Shown here: positions 16,069-23,021 of the stretch, in pieces
Layout of the letters: every line of letters starts with the position of its first letter
Position numbering within the stretch: position 1 is the stretch's first letter
DNA from: Candidatus Babeliales bacterium
GTDB taxonomy: Bacteria; Babelota; Babeliae; Babelales; Vermiphilaceae
DNA: 53,022 bases
Assembly (NCBI GenBank): GCA_020049835.1
Contig: JAGVLK010000005.1
Location: forward strand, 1 to 53,022
Direction of reading: 5' to 3'
Notes under the pieces: model-generated
Told to the model about the DNA's origin: nothing
The model's database searches: none
The model's input: only the letters and a program-made list of their open reading frames with translations
Program-made: the position numbers and the translations under genes

Positions 16069-16096
16069 AATGTACCACAAATAGAAATTATGTCAA
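16069..16096 (-). promoter_or_regulatory. Promoter of the 16021-12397 unit (shared motif)
   Basis: Minus strand: TTGACA (16096-16091), 16-bp spacer containing TAAT and TATTTGTG, then TACATT (16074-16069). TGTGG just before the -10 makes an extended (TRTGn) -10. The whole block nearly repeats the promoters at 17132 and 49151. Confidence 0.75.
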
Positions 16097-16127
16097 TTTA
16101 TAGTAAATAGGTTAAATTAAGCTGTTT

Positions 16128-17084
16128 TTATGCCATTATACTCACAGGCTCATGTGATCCGGCCATTATAACGGTCGGAGCCTGCATTTTCTCGATATTA
16201 TCCATAACCGTATCGCTGGAGCATAAAATTGCGCTCAGTTCAGGGGTAATTTCCGCTTCATGCAACCCGGTAAAGGTTCTGCAGGTATCAAAAAAGCTTG
16301 GGCAATCGCGTGTGCAGCGTTCACATTCACAGCCAAGATCTGCCGTTAACCAGAGCATTTGCTCCGTTTGCAAGGGAGAAATAACTGTATACGTAAGCTC
16401 GGCAGCACCAGCTTGTTGCAGCTCCTCACGTAGGCGATCAGCAGTCCAAAAACAGCTGTTGATAACAAGTGTATCAATAGGTAACTCTTGGTTAAAAAAG
16501 AGTGCCACATTCATAAAATCATTGCTGATCATGCCGCAGCCGACAGACTTATACCCTACCTTATCTGCGCGATGTGCGCCGTGTCCGGACATGTAGACCA
16601 TACATTTATGCTTCTCTTTGCTATATTGCTCTTGCCAGACAGTAACGTTAAAAATTTTATCCAAATCGCCTGTCCAGTTACGGCTGACAACTGTCTCAAG
16701 TTCCAGAGGTTTGGCAATGGGCTTAAATTGGTGGTATTGTATGCCTTCATGATGTGGCTTGGTACTGTTTCGCAGATATATAAGGCCAAGATTAGTATCG
16801 TAAAATTCCCATCGTGTTGGGTCAAACGATACCTTTTGTTGCTCTAGATTATCCAAAAAGGCGAACCAAAGAGCAGGATTAATGAATATATGGTCGCATT
16901 CGGCTTTTATTACCTTTACAAAATCGCATAAAATTGAGTCATTATCAGGGGTGTTGGCCATTTTATAGTCGGTAATAATACCTATGGTCGTTACCGTTTT
17001 GGTATCCTGAGCCTTGTTAGTAATGCAAAAAACACCTAAAGCGACTACAGCAACCAGAATTATTAGTTTTTTTAATGTTTTCAT
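16128..17084 (-). CDS. Secreted caspase-like (clan CD) cysteine peptidase candidate
   Basis: 318 aa; signal sequence MKTLKKLIILVAVVALGVFC, then VTTIGIITDY, CDHIFINPALW, LGLIYLRNST, RNWTGDLDKIF, the His motif VYMSGHG (H168) and the Cys motif DTLVINSCFW (C211). After the dyad comes a cysteine cluster (GCECERCTRDC, about residues 255-265), shared only with the 17178 copy, which could bind metal or form disulfides in the periplasm. The chain ends TVIMAGSHEPVSIMA. It has its own promoter at 17132. It is most similar to 17178, so these two form a sub-pair, and 13623/15065 the other. Fold assignment is from motifs only. Confidence 0.65.
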   Translation of the reverse strand: MKTLKKLIILVAVVALGVFCITNKAQDTKTVTTIGIITDYKMANTPDNDSILCDFVKVIKAECDHIFINPALWFAFLDNLEQQKVSFDPTRWEFYDTNLGLIYLRNSTKPHHEGIQYHQFKPIAKPLELETVVSRNWTGDLDKIFNVTVWQEQYSKEKHKCMVYMSGHGAHRADKVGYKSVGCGMISNDFMNVALFFNQELPIDTLVINSCFWTADRLREELQQAGAAELTYTVISPLQTEQMLWLTADLGCECERCTRDCPSFFDTCRTFTGLHEAEITPELSAILCSSDTVMDNIEKMQAPTVIMAGSHEPVSIMA

Positions 17085-17131
17085 CAGTATTTACTCCTAT
17101 TTGTGGGGCAACAAAGAGCCCACTTACTCTT

Positions 17132-17159
17132 ATGGTAACACAAATATAGATTATGTCAA
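17132..17159 (-). promoter_or_regulatory. Promoter of the 16128 caspase-like gene (shared motif)
   Basis: Minus strand: TTGACA (17159-17154), 16-bp spacer with TAAT and TATTTGTG, then TACCAT (17137-17132). The spacer is the same, base for base, as that at 49157-49172 apart from the last base. Confidence 0.75.
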
Positions 17160-17177
17160 TCTATTGGCTGCGCCTTG

Positions 17178-18119
17178 CTATGGCTTTATACTGATAATTT
17201 CGGAGGAGCCTGCTAATATGAGCGTTGGATTTTGCAGGTGATTAAGATTTTCAAGAACGGTATCACTTGAGCATAAAATTGTTTGCAATACGGGGGTAAG
17301 CTCAGATATATATAAGCTGGTAAAGGTTTTACAGGTTAAAAAGAAGCAGGGGGTGTTATGTGTGCATTTTGCGCATGTGCAGCCAATGCACGAAGTGAGC
17401 CACAATATTTCTTCAGTTAGCAGGGGGGAAATAAGGTTATAATTAACTGTTGCTACTCCAGCTTGGTATAAAGCATTCCATAAGCGTGTTGCCGGCCAAT
17501 AACAGCTGCTAATAACGAAGGTGTCGATAGAAAGATGCGTATTAAAAAAGAGTGCCACATGTATCAGATGATCACTTAATATACCGCAACCAATTGAAGC
17601 ATACTCTTGCGCTGTTGACCGTTGAGCACCATGACCGGACATATAGATCATATTTTTATGCCGGTGGTGCGCATGGTATTCTTGCCAAGCATTAATATCA
17701 AAAATTTTATCCAGATCTCCCGTCCAGTTGCGATTAATAATCGTGTTGATAACGGTGTCATCCAATGGATTATCTATGGGCCTAAAATCCTGATAGCGTA
17801 TACCATCATGCTCTATGGCTGCGCGATTGCGCATATACATAAGGCCGAGTTGTGTATCATATAATTGCCACGCATTCACGTCAAATGTAGCTCGTTTTTG
17901 GACTAATGCATCCAAAAATGCTTGCCATAAAGCAGAATTAATAAAAATATGATCGCATGCTGCTTTTACTACCTTGGTAAAATCGCATAAAATTACTTCA
18001 TTATTGGGGGTATGAGATGTTTTATAATCCAGAATAAAGCTTACGGTAGTTACCTGATTGGTAGCAAAAACATCTACGCAGAAGACAGAATGAGCCAAGG
18101 CTAAGACAAATATAAGCAA
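17178..18119 (-). CDS. Secreted caspase-like (clan CD) cysteine peptidase candidate
   Basis: 313 aa, starting at TTG 18119, which is supported by AGAAGGAG 7 bases upstream. The short signal peptide (MLIFVLALAHSVFCVDVFA) is followed by TTVSFILDY, CDHIFINSALW, LGLMYMRNRA, NRNWTGDLDKIF, the His motif IYMSGHG (H163) and the Cys motif DTFVISSCYW (C206). It shares the cysteine cluster (CIGCTCAKC, about 250-258) with 16128 and ends LILAGSSEIISIKP. The conserved NWTGDLDKIF block between the two sub-pair members is not seen in 13623/15065, which have a FFD.. equivalent. No copy of the TTGACATAAT promoter was seen upstream, so it may be expressed differently from its paralogs. Confidence 0.65.
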   Translation of the reverse strand: MLIFVLALAHSVFCVDVFATNQVTTVSFILDYKTSHTPNNEVILCDFTKVVKAACDHIFINSALWQAFLDALVQKRATFDVNAWQLYDTQLGLMYMRNRAAIEHDGIRYQDFRPIDNPLDDTVINTIINRNWTGDLDKIFDINAWQEYHAHHRHKNMIYMSGHGAQRSTAQEYASIGCGILSDHLIHVALFFNTHLSIDTFVISSCYWPATRLWNALYQAGVATVNYNLISPLLTEEILWLTSCIGCTCAKCTHNTPCFFLTCKTFTSLYISELTPVLQTILCSSDTVLENLNHLQNPTLILAGSSEIISIKP

Positions 18120-18236
18120 CGTAAAGCTCCTTCTATTGATTTTTTATGTTTTTTATCGTACCTAAGATGAGAATCCGACCACAACTGTTGATTTGGGGAA
18201 AATTGCAGGTTTACTTCCGGCTAAATGCAATTTTTC

Positions 18237-18266
18237 TTGATTTTGCGCAATTTAATTTGCTATTAT
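18237..18266 (+). promoter_or_regulatory. Probable promoter of the 18351 gene
   Basis: TTGATT (18237-18242), an 18-bp spacer ending TTTGC, and TATTAT (18261-18266), preceded by TGC as an extended -10. It does not have the TAAT...TATTTGTG block of the shared promoters. Confidence 0.5.
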
Positions 18267-18350
18267 GAAAATAAAAAGAGGGGGGAGTATGGTGTTTCCC
18301 TCTATAATTAACCAAAAAGGCCATTAAATATGGCTAAAAAAGGAGATAGT

Positions 18351-18728
18351 ATGAAGAAATTACTATTATTATGTGCTATGGTAACTTCGGTTAGCATGTA
18401 CGGTGCATCTATAGGAAGACTTTCGCAAGCAGCTGCGGAACAAAAAGCTCAACAGCTTGTTGCACAGTACGGCCCAAATCTCGATCAGATGCATGTTGAA
18501 GGGTATACAAACACGCTTACAGGTTCACTTAGGCTGGGGCAGAATGCTGTGGATCCAGTTGATTTGGTTGTAGATACAATTAAAACAGCAAATAGAATTT
18601 TTGCTGCAAACCCAGGCGATTATTGGGGACTTCCAGCTGATTTACAGGAGCATCTACGCTATTTAACTTTGTATGACAGAGCAAGATTAGCAGAGATAAA
18701 GCGTGAGCTAGCTGCAAAAGGCTTATAA
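18351..18728 (+). CDS. Small secreted helical hypothetical protein, 125 aa
   Basis: Signal peptide MKKLLLLCAMVTSVSMYGA, then a mature chain of about 105 residues that appears all-helical (QAAAEQKAQQLVAQYG; LQEHLRYLTLYDRARL; EIKRELAAKGL). No cysteines in the mature part and no known domain. AAGGAG lies 6 bases before ATG 18351, so this start is preferred to ATG 18330. It is an isolated unit with its own promoter (18237) and a strong terminator (18750). The small size, isolation and strong expression signals suggest an abundant periplasmic or secreted protein of unknown function. Confidence 0.7.
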   Translation: MKKLLLLCAMVTSVSMYGASIGRLSQAAAEQKAQQLVAQYGPNLDQMHVEGYTNTLTGSLRLGQNAVDPVDLVVDTIKTANRIFAANPGDYWGLPADLQEHLRYLTLYDRARLAEIKRELAAKGL

Positions 18729-18749
18729 ACCACTCATCTTTGTAAAATT

Positions 18750-18787
18750 AAAAGAGCGAGTATCTCACAAGAGGTTCTCGCTCTTTT
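18750..18787 (+). terminator. Rho-independent terminator after 18351 gene
   Basis: AAAAGAGCGAG and CTCGCTCTTTT form an 11-bp stem with a T run, 22 bases after the stop. The element at 18793 begins immediately behind it. Confidence 0.85.
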
Positions 18788-18792
18788 TTGTT

Positions 18793-18943
18793 TATTCTAC
18801 TTCGCAAGAAAACCCCAGAGTTTTAAACCTGCGGATGAATTGCGAGTGGAATAATCCCTCGAAGCCTTGGCGTAGTAGGGTAGAGTTTTGCTTCGAAGAA
18901 TTCCGCGCGAAACACCGGCTTTTAAGCCGGTGAGCGCTTCATT
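18793..18943 (-). mobile_element. Element copy A: 151-bp IS200/IS605-like non-autonomous repeat
   Basis: Nearly the same sequence as 49896-50081 over both ends, with a different centre. Read on the minus strand it starts AATGAAGCGC, has a subterminal hairpin (CACCGGC / GCCGGTG), the block GAATTCTTCGAAGC, then CACTCGCAATTCATCC, a second subterminal palindromic region (AGGTTTAAAACTCTGGGG) and ends GCGAAGTAGAATA. Unequal ends with hairpins and no terminal inverted repeat fit IS200/IS605-derived elements. The TGA stop of the 18939 gene lies inside its first bases. Confidence 0.65.
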
Positions 18944-19451
18944 CCAGATCTTTATCCGCAATTACTAGACCTTCATGTGCGCGTGCTTGAAATGGATCAA
19001 ATTTGAATGTGAGACCATAATCTCTAAAAAACTGTTTAACTCGTTCTCCATGGGGTGCAACAGCTGGCATACAATGGTATACAGCAAGAAAGGTTGATAA
19101 TGAAAATGGAGCGCGCTTGCTACTTACATGAATAGAACTCGTCGCGATACCAGTACTTGATACTGCTATTTCTGCTCGCAATATGTTGCCATCTACAAGC
19201 GGAATAGACAGCGTTACCGAATGCGCATGGCGCTTGATGATTGCAGCTGTTGGGATAGGAATTATTTCTTCTTCCACAGCAGATTGCCGTAACTCCGTGG
19301 CAGCTTGCAGTTCTTTTTTATGGGTTTCACGGAGCGTCAGTTGGCGTTTTTCCGGTTCTTCTAGGCTGGAACAGCATAATGATGAACTACCTACAAGAAA
19401 TGTGCTGTACAATGATACACATATCAAACCAATCTTTAATTTATAATGCAT
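18939..19451 (-). CDS. Secreted hypothetical protein, 170 aa
   Basis: Not recognised. Signal peptide-like start (MHYKLKIGLICVSLYSTFLVGSSS) with CC just after it, a helical charged stretch (about 30-60: EEPEKRQLTLRETHKKELQAA), then a beta-rich domain (SVTLSIPLVDGNILRAEIAVSS, shown here over about 78-99) and a helical end. A lipoprotein is possible, but the Cys context (SSLCCSS) is not a good lipobox. The stop codon TGA coincides with the first bases of repeat copy A, so the original C-terminus may have been altered by the insertion. The start has no strong ribosome site. Confidence 0.6.
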   Translation of the reverse strand: MHYKLKIGLICVSLYSTFLVGSSSLCCSSLEEPEKRQLTLRETHKKELQAATELRQSAVEEEIIPIPTAAIIKRHAHSVTLSIPLVDGNILRAEIAVSSTGIATSSIHVSSKRAPFSLSTFLAVYHCMPAVAPHGERVKQFFRDYGLTFKFDPFQARAHEGLVIADKDLE

Positions 19452-19535
19452 GAGTGCCTTTGTGTAATCTTGCGCAAGTTCAATCTAAACAACAGTAAAG
19501 CATATTTACTCAAATATTTTATGATGTTTGCCTCT

Positions 19536-19637
19536 TTTTGTCTTCCTCGCGAAGGCGGGGATCCATTGATTAATAGCTTCATTTTATTTGTTTTTTATTT
19601 TATTGCTGGATCCCCGCTTTCGCGAGGAAGACAAAAA
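19536..19637. repeat. Dispersed GTCTTCC/GGATCC palindrome
   Basis: Arms 19536-19564 and 19606-19637 (TTGTCTTCCTCGCGAAGGCG... and ...CGCTTTCGCGAGGAAGACAA) with an A/T-rich 41-bp centre. It is nearest in sequence to the copy at 6267, but lacks the GCGCAGCAAAA tail. Confidence 0.85.
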
Positions 19638-19712
19638 AAGACATTTTCTGCTTATAAAGTTTCTTAGATCGAATTTGCATTAATCTGTAAAATATTAATC
19701 AGCTGTTGGTTA

Positions 19713-19843
19713 GTGTATCATAGCCATCATAAAGATGGTACAGCCCCCCTACATGAAACTGGCAATAAGATAACTTCCTGTTACACTGTATCGCAGTGTT
19801 TGAAAACCTGGGTTTTTTTGCGAAGTAGAAAAAAATCATTAAT
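19713..19843 (+). mobile_element. Possible decayed transposon 3' end (TnpB-like remnant)
   Basis: The segment AACCTGGGTTTTTTTGCGAA followed by GTAGAA (19808-19833) matches the right end of elements A and B (CTGGGGTTTTCTTGCGAAGTAGAA). The open frame running into it (KDGTAPLHETGNK, about 19731-19769) resembles the variable C-terminal tail of IS605 OrfB/TnpB proteins, which normally ends within the right end of the element. No catalytic part remains and no start is visible, so at most this is a scar. The TnpB link is weak; the right-end match is visible. Confidence 0.35.
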
Positions 19844-19865
19844 AGTTGTCATAAAGGACAAATTC

Positions 19866-20252
19866 ATGCAACAAAAATTGATATTTACGCTGTTGGCAAT
19901 GTTAATAATTAATGCATATGGTGCATCGAGTGATACTGCACAATGGCCGGTTGTCGGTAAAGGTATAAATAGTTCTATATTTCATCTGCACGATCCGCAT
20001 AATGGTGGTGTTTTGTTTACATTATGGGTAAGTGCATACTGTACAAAACCCGATCAGGTTGCTTTTGCACATCAGCTACTTATGCATCTTGATAATGCTG
20101 ATTCAATACATACAGCTGTTGGTAATGCGCTTGATCGCAACAAACAGATTGTGCATGCACAATTAGATATGTGCGTCGATGGTTATGAAAGGCTGCGCGC
20201 TTGGGGATGGGTTCAAGGTAATGAAATATTTACTAAGGTAGACACTAAATAA
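19866..20252 (+). CDS. Small secreted hypothetical protein, 128 aa
   Basis: Signal peptide MQQKLIFTLLAMLIINAYGA, then a mature chain of about 108 residues with GVLFTLWVSAYC, a helical centre (FAHQLLMHLDNADSIHTA) and an acidic/polar end. No family recognised. I start at ATG 19866, preceded by AAAGGA, rather than at the frame's first codon 19713, because the upstream part carries transposon-scar sequence and the signal peptide begins here. Two cysteines remain in the mature chain and could pair. It is followed by a divergent-length gap and the enolase-like gene at 20351. Confidence 0.65.
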   Translation: MQQKLIFTLLAMLIINAYGASSDTAQWPVVGKGINSSIFHLHDPHNGGVLFTLWVSAYCTKPDQVAFAHQLLMHLDNADSIHTAVGNALDRNKQIVHAQLDMCVDGYERLRAWGWVQGNEIFTKVDTK

Positions 20253-20350
20253 TTGCCACGCTCTTGCATGTAAAGTAATGCGCTTTGCCCTGCGAGTATG
20301 ATACGCTCATGATGTATGAGAGTTAAATAGTAGTAAAGCAAAGGTAAAGT

Positions 20351-21562
20351 ATGTTTATTACCGAAGTTATAGCGCGTGAAATGCTTGATGCGCGGGGCAA
20401 ACCAACTATAGCGTGCGCAATTACCCTTAACAGTGGTCAATCGGTGCAAGCGCATGTTTCGCTCGATCATGATAGCTATTTTTGCATGGATGTGCATACG
20501 GCATTGAATGTGATAAATCAACATATTGCACCATTGCTCGTGGGCAAAGAGCCATGTTTAGTAAGTATGGATATCGCCATGCTTTCTTCTGAACATTGTC
20601 CTGATAAATCGCAAATTGGCAACAGTGCATTGCTTGCGACGAGCATTGCAATCGCTAAAGCACAGGCTGTGATGGAAGAATTTCAAGGGTATGAACTTTT
20701 TGCACAACTGTGTGAATACGATACCGTTACCTTACCTTTTGCGATGGTAAATATCATTAATGGTGGCAGCTCTAATCATGGTAATGTATCCATTCAAGAA
20801 TTTTTAATTATGCCGGTAGGTGCGTTTAATTTTCGCGCTAGTATGGAAATGGTGCAGGCAGTGTTTGCTGCATGTGAAGCGATTTTAAATGAACGGCGGA
20901 TCTTTTTTGGTATTGGTGATGATGGTGGCTACACGTTGGAAAATGCAACCACGCACCAAATTCTTGATATCATTATGGCGGCAATAGAACGCGCGGGATT
21001 AACAGATTCCATGGCGCTTGCACTCGATATTGCAGCTTCGCGGCTTTTTGATGCACAAACACAACAGTACACTATTGATGGTAAAGCGATGTCACAAGAA
21101 GAGTTAATCGATTGGTACGAATCCATATGTGATAATTACCCCATTTATGCATTGGAAGATCCACTTGCGCCATCTGCATATAAAGGGTGGCAGGAGCTTA
21201 TGGCAAGGCTTTCAAGCCGTATACAGATAGTTTCTGATGTATTATCCGCATCCGATCCGACGCACATTACCTACGCTGTTGAACATACATTAGCAAATAG
21301 CTGCGCAATAACCCCGGCTAATGTTTCCACCGTGACGCAACTGTTACAAACAATCAAATTGTGCCGTGAACTTGGTATGCCGGCACTATTAGTTTCACAT
21401 TTTGTTGATACTACCGATAGCTTGATGGCGGATTTAGTTGTTGGCACCAGTCTTGGGCATATTAAATCCGGCGGTATTTTGCGTGCAGAGGCTGTTGCGC
21501 ATTATAATCGCTTGTTTGCTATAGAAGATGATCTTATGGATCAAATGTTAGAGGACAGCTGA
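20351..21562 (+). CDS. Enolase-like protein lacking catalytic residues
   Basis: 403 aa and collinear with enolase: REMLDARGKPT, NIINGGSSNHGNVSIQEFLIMPVG, GDDGGY, ALDIAAS, ALEDPL, VSDVLSA, VSHF and GHIKSGG are all recognisable. Metal ligands D226, E269 and D296 are kept, as are E150, H350 and K372. However, the catalytic base Lys (E. coli K341/342, in LIKFNQIG) is T321 (AITPANVS), the catalytic Glu of GDEGGY is D191, the substrate-binding Arg of SHRSGE is F351, and the mobile SGASTG loop is replaced by SLDHDSYF. It is therefore unlikely to convert 2-phosphoglycerate normally. It could be a decaying enolase, a moonlighting scaffold or an enzyme of new specificity. Whether a true eno exists elsewhere in the genome cannot be seen. 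Confidence 0.8.
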   Translation: MFITEVIAREMLDARGKPTIACAITLNSGQSVQAHVSLDHDSYFCMDVHTALNVINQHIAPLLVGKEPCLVSMDIAMLSSEHCPDKSQIGNSALLATSIAIAKAQAVMEEFQGYELFAQLCEYDTVTLPFAMVNIINGGSSNHGNVSIQEFLIMPVGAFNFRASMEMVQAVFAACEAILNERRIFFGIGDDGGYTLENATTHQILDIIMAAIERAGLTDSMALALDIAASRLFDAQTQQYTIDGKAMSQEELIDWYESICDNYPIYALEDPLAPSAYKGWQELMARLSSRIQIVSDVLSASDPTHITYAVEHTLANSCAITPANVSTVTQLLQTIKLCRELGMPALLVSHFVDTTDSLMADLVVGTSLGHIKSGGILRAEAVAHYNRLFAIEDDLMDQMLEDS

Positions 21563-21638
21563 CCGGTTGCCGTTTTACTCTTTTCTGGTATGCTGATTAA
21601 TAGGGGTTAGATCCGTAGATTAAGTAATTATTAAATCA

Positions 21639-21668
21639 TTTTTGTCATCCTGGCTTCCGGGATCCAGA
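21639..21668. repeat. Solitary half of a GTCATCCTGG/GGATCCAG palindrome
   Basis: TTTTGTCATCCTGGCTTCCG plus GGATCCAG, the same arm type as 10642, but no matching right arm follows in 21669-21780. It is a decayed or single-arm copy. Confidence 0.75.
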
Positions 21669-21780
21669 ACAAGATTAAATATAATTACGATGACCTATCG
21701 ACAGAATAAAATTTAATATCAAACACTAGCTTTGTATGTCCTTCTAATGAAAATTTCTATTTATATCAAAGGAGTATCGC

Positions 21781-22857
21781 ATGCTTATCAGACTATTCTT
21801 AGGTTGCATATCAATCTATGCCATTTATGCTGCATCAGATGTACCATCAATGCCGGAATTTGCAAAAAATACCTATCAAGGACAAACTGTAACTGCTCAA
21901 AATTTACGCGCTCTTATGCCGCCAGTACCGGCGAGTGCACTAGCTGCTCTTAATGTATGGCTTACTAGTCCCAAAGCAGTTGCATTACTGGAGCAGATTT
22001 TGCCGTTTAAACCACGAACGCTGTATACAAAATTTCCTGCAGATCGCAAAGCACTGCAAGATTCTGGATTTACTAATTTAAGTCGAACAAATTATGTACT
22101 GAGTCTAGATGAAGCTGAAGATGCGCCGGTTTTAAAAATCGCCTCTATTAAAAATCGCTTTACATCGCTGGCCATGGGTGCGGGCATTGACCAATGCCAT
22201 TTTGCAAATGTTGCTGGAAAGGTTGTCGATAAACGCACGGGTGAAGATGTTGTAGAAAAGTTGCCGGTTGATGGTGTGACCTATCAAACTGCAAGCCGTG
22301 GAGCATACTGGCTAATTTTAGATGAAACCTTGCGCACGCGCAGATATATTACGACTCCTGCCACTTATCTTACAACATATCCATCGGATGCACCGACTAT
22401 TGATGATAATCATGCATTGATCATACAAGAGGCGTTGCCCCAAGATAAGGTATTACTAACGCCAGAAATTGCTGCAACATTAGATGTAGATGTGGTGGAA
22501 GAGTTGGTTGATACAGTTATACGATGTGGTCTTTGGAATACGCATAGAAATATTTTTGTGTTACCAAAATCTGATACAGAGCCTTTGCGTTTAAGTTTGG
22601 TTGATAATGAACAGCCTAATAATACTGTGCCTGAAATCTTTTTCCATCAATCGGATGTGCGTTTTAGTGGTAATGTTGATGCTGGTATTGGCGAATTGCT
22701 TACGCTTTTTGCAGGTAATATAGAGCGGCTCAATGTTATTAAAAGGGTAGTCGAGAATCATGCAATTATTAATTCAGAGCGATTTGCTCCTAATTATAAA
22801 GCTGATGTAATGCAGCGTTTGCAGTGCATTCCTGATGTTGATGTGGTTTCTCGCTAA
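21781..22857 (+). CDS. Secreted hypothetical protein, 358 aa
   Basis: Signal peptide MLIRLFLGCISIYAIYA, then a soluble mature protein of about 340 residues. There is a conserved-looking central region (VLKIASIKNRFTSLAMGAGI; VTYQTASRGAYWLIL) and a later stretch with IIQEALP, a helix containing LWNTHRNIFVLP, and LRLSLVDNEQPNNT. The last two (a His-Asn-containing turn followed by a strand with D-N-E) faintly recall the catalytic loop and metal-binding DxE of kinase-like folds, but the phosphate-binding features are not evident, so I do not assign it. AAAGGAGTATCGC places the start well. It stands alone between two palindromic repeats. Confidence 0.7.
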   Translation: MLIRLFLGCISIYAIYAASDVPSMPEFAKNTYQGQTVTAQNLRALMPPVPASALAALNVWLTSPKAVALLEQILPFKPRTLYTKFPADRKALQDSGFTNLSRTNYVLSLDEAEDAPVLKIASIKNRFTSLAMGAGIDQCHFANVAGKVVDKRTGEDVVEKLPVDGVTYQTASRGAYWLILDETLRTRRYITTPATYLTTYPSDAPTIDDNHALIIQEALPQDKVLLTPEIAATLDVDVVEELVDTVIRCGLWNTHRNIFVLPKSDTEPLRLSLVDNEQPNNTVPEIFFHQSDVRFSGNVDAGIGELLTLFAGNIERLNVIKRVVENHAIINSERFAPNYKADVMQRLQCIPDVDVVSR

Positions 22858-22873
22858 TTAAAATAATAAAGTA

Positions 22874-22958
22874 AATCATCCTGAGCCTGTCGAAGGACGT
22901 TCCTTATAATAATATTCTTTTTTTAACGGAAGATCCTTCGACAAGCTCAGGATGATTT
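22874..22958. repeat. CCTGAGC.TGTCGAAGGA palindrome
   Basis: Arms 22874-22898 (ATCATCCTGAGCCTGTCGAA...) and 22934-22958 (...TTCGACAAGCTCAGGATGAT), a near-perfect 25-bp inverted repeat with a 35-bp A/T-rich loop, after the 21781 stop. A second copy is at 37297. This arm family differs from the GGATCCAG palindromes but shares the ATCATCC start and size. Confidence 0.85.
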
Positions 22959-23021
22959 GTCCATGAGGATTTTGTTTTTGATACTTTGATGCCACTTAAT
23001 AATTAATAATGCGTAGCATTA

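Noticed and set aside
13623-18119. Assigning the tandem proteins to the CHAT or gingipain family
   Set aside because: The GHG and SC positions fit clan CD in general, but flanking residues do not match any one family well enough to choose.
20351-21562. Annotating the gene as a functional enolase (eno)
   Set aside because: Catalytic Lys, Glu and substrate-binding Arg are replaced.
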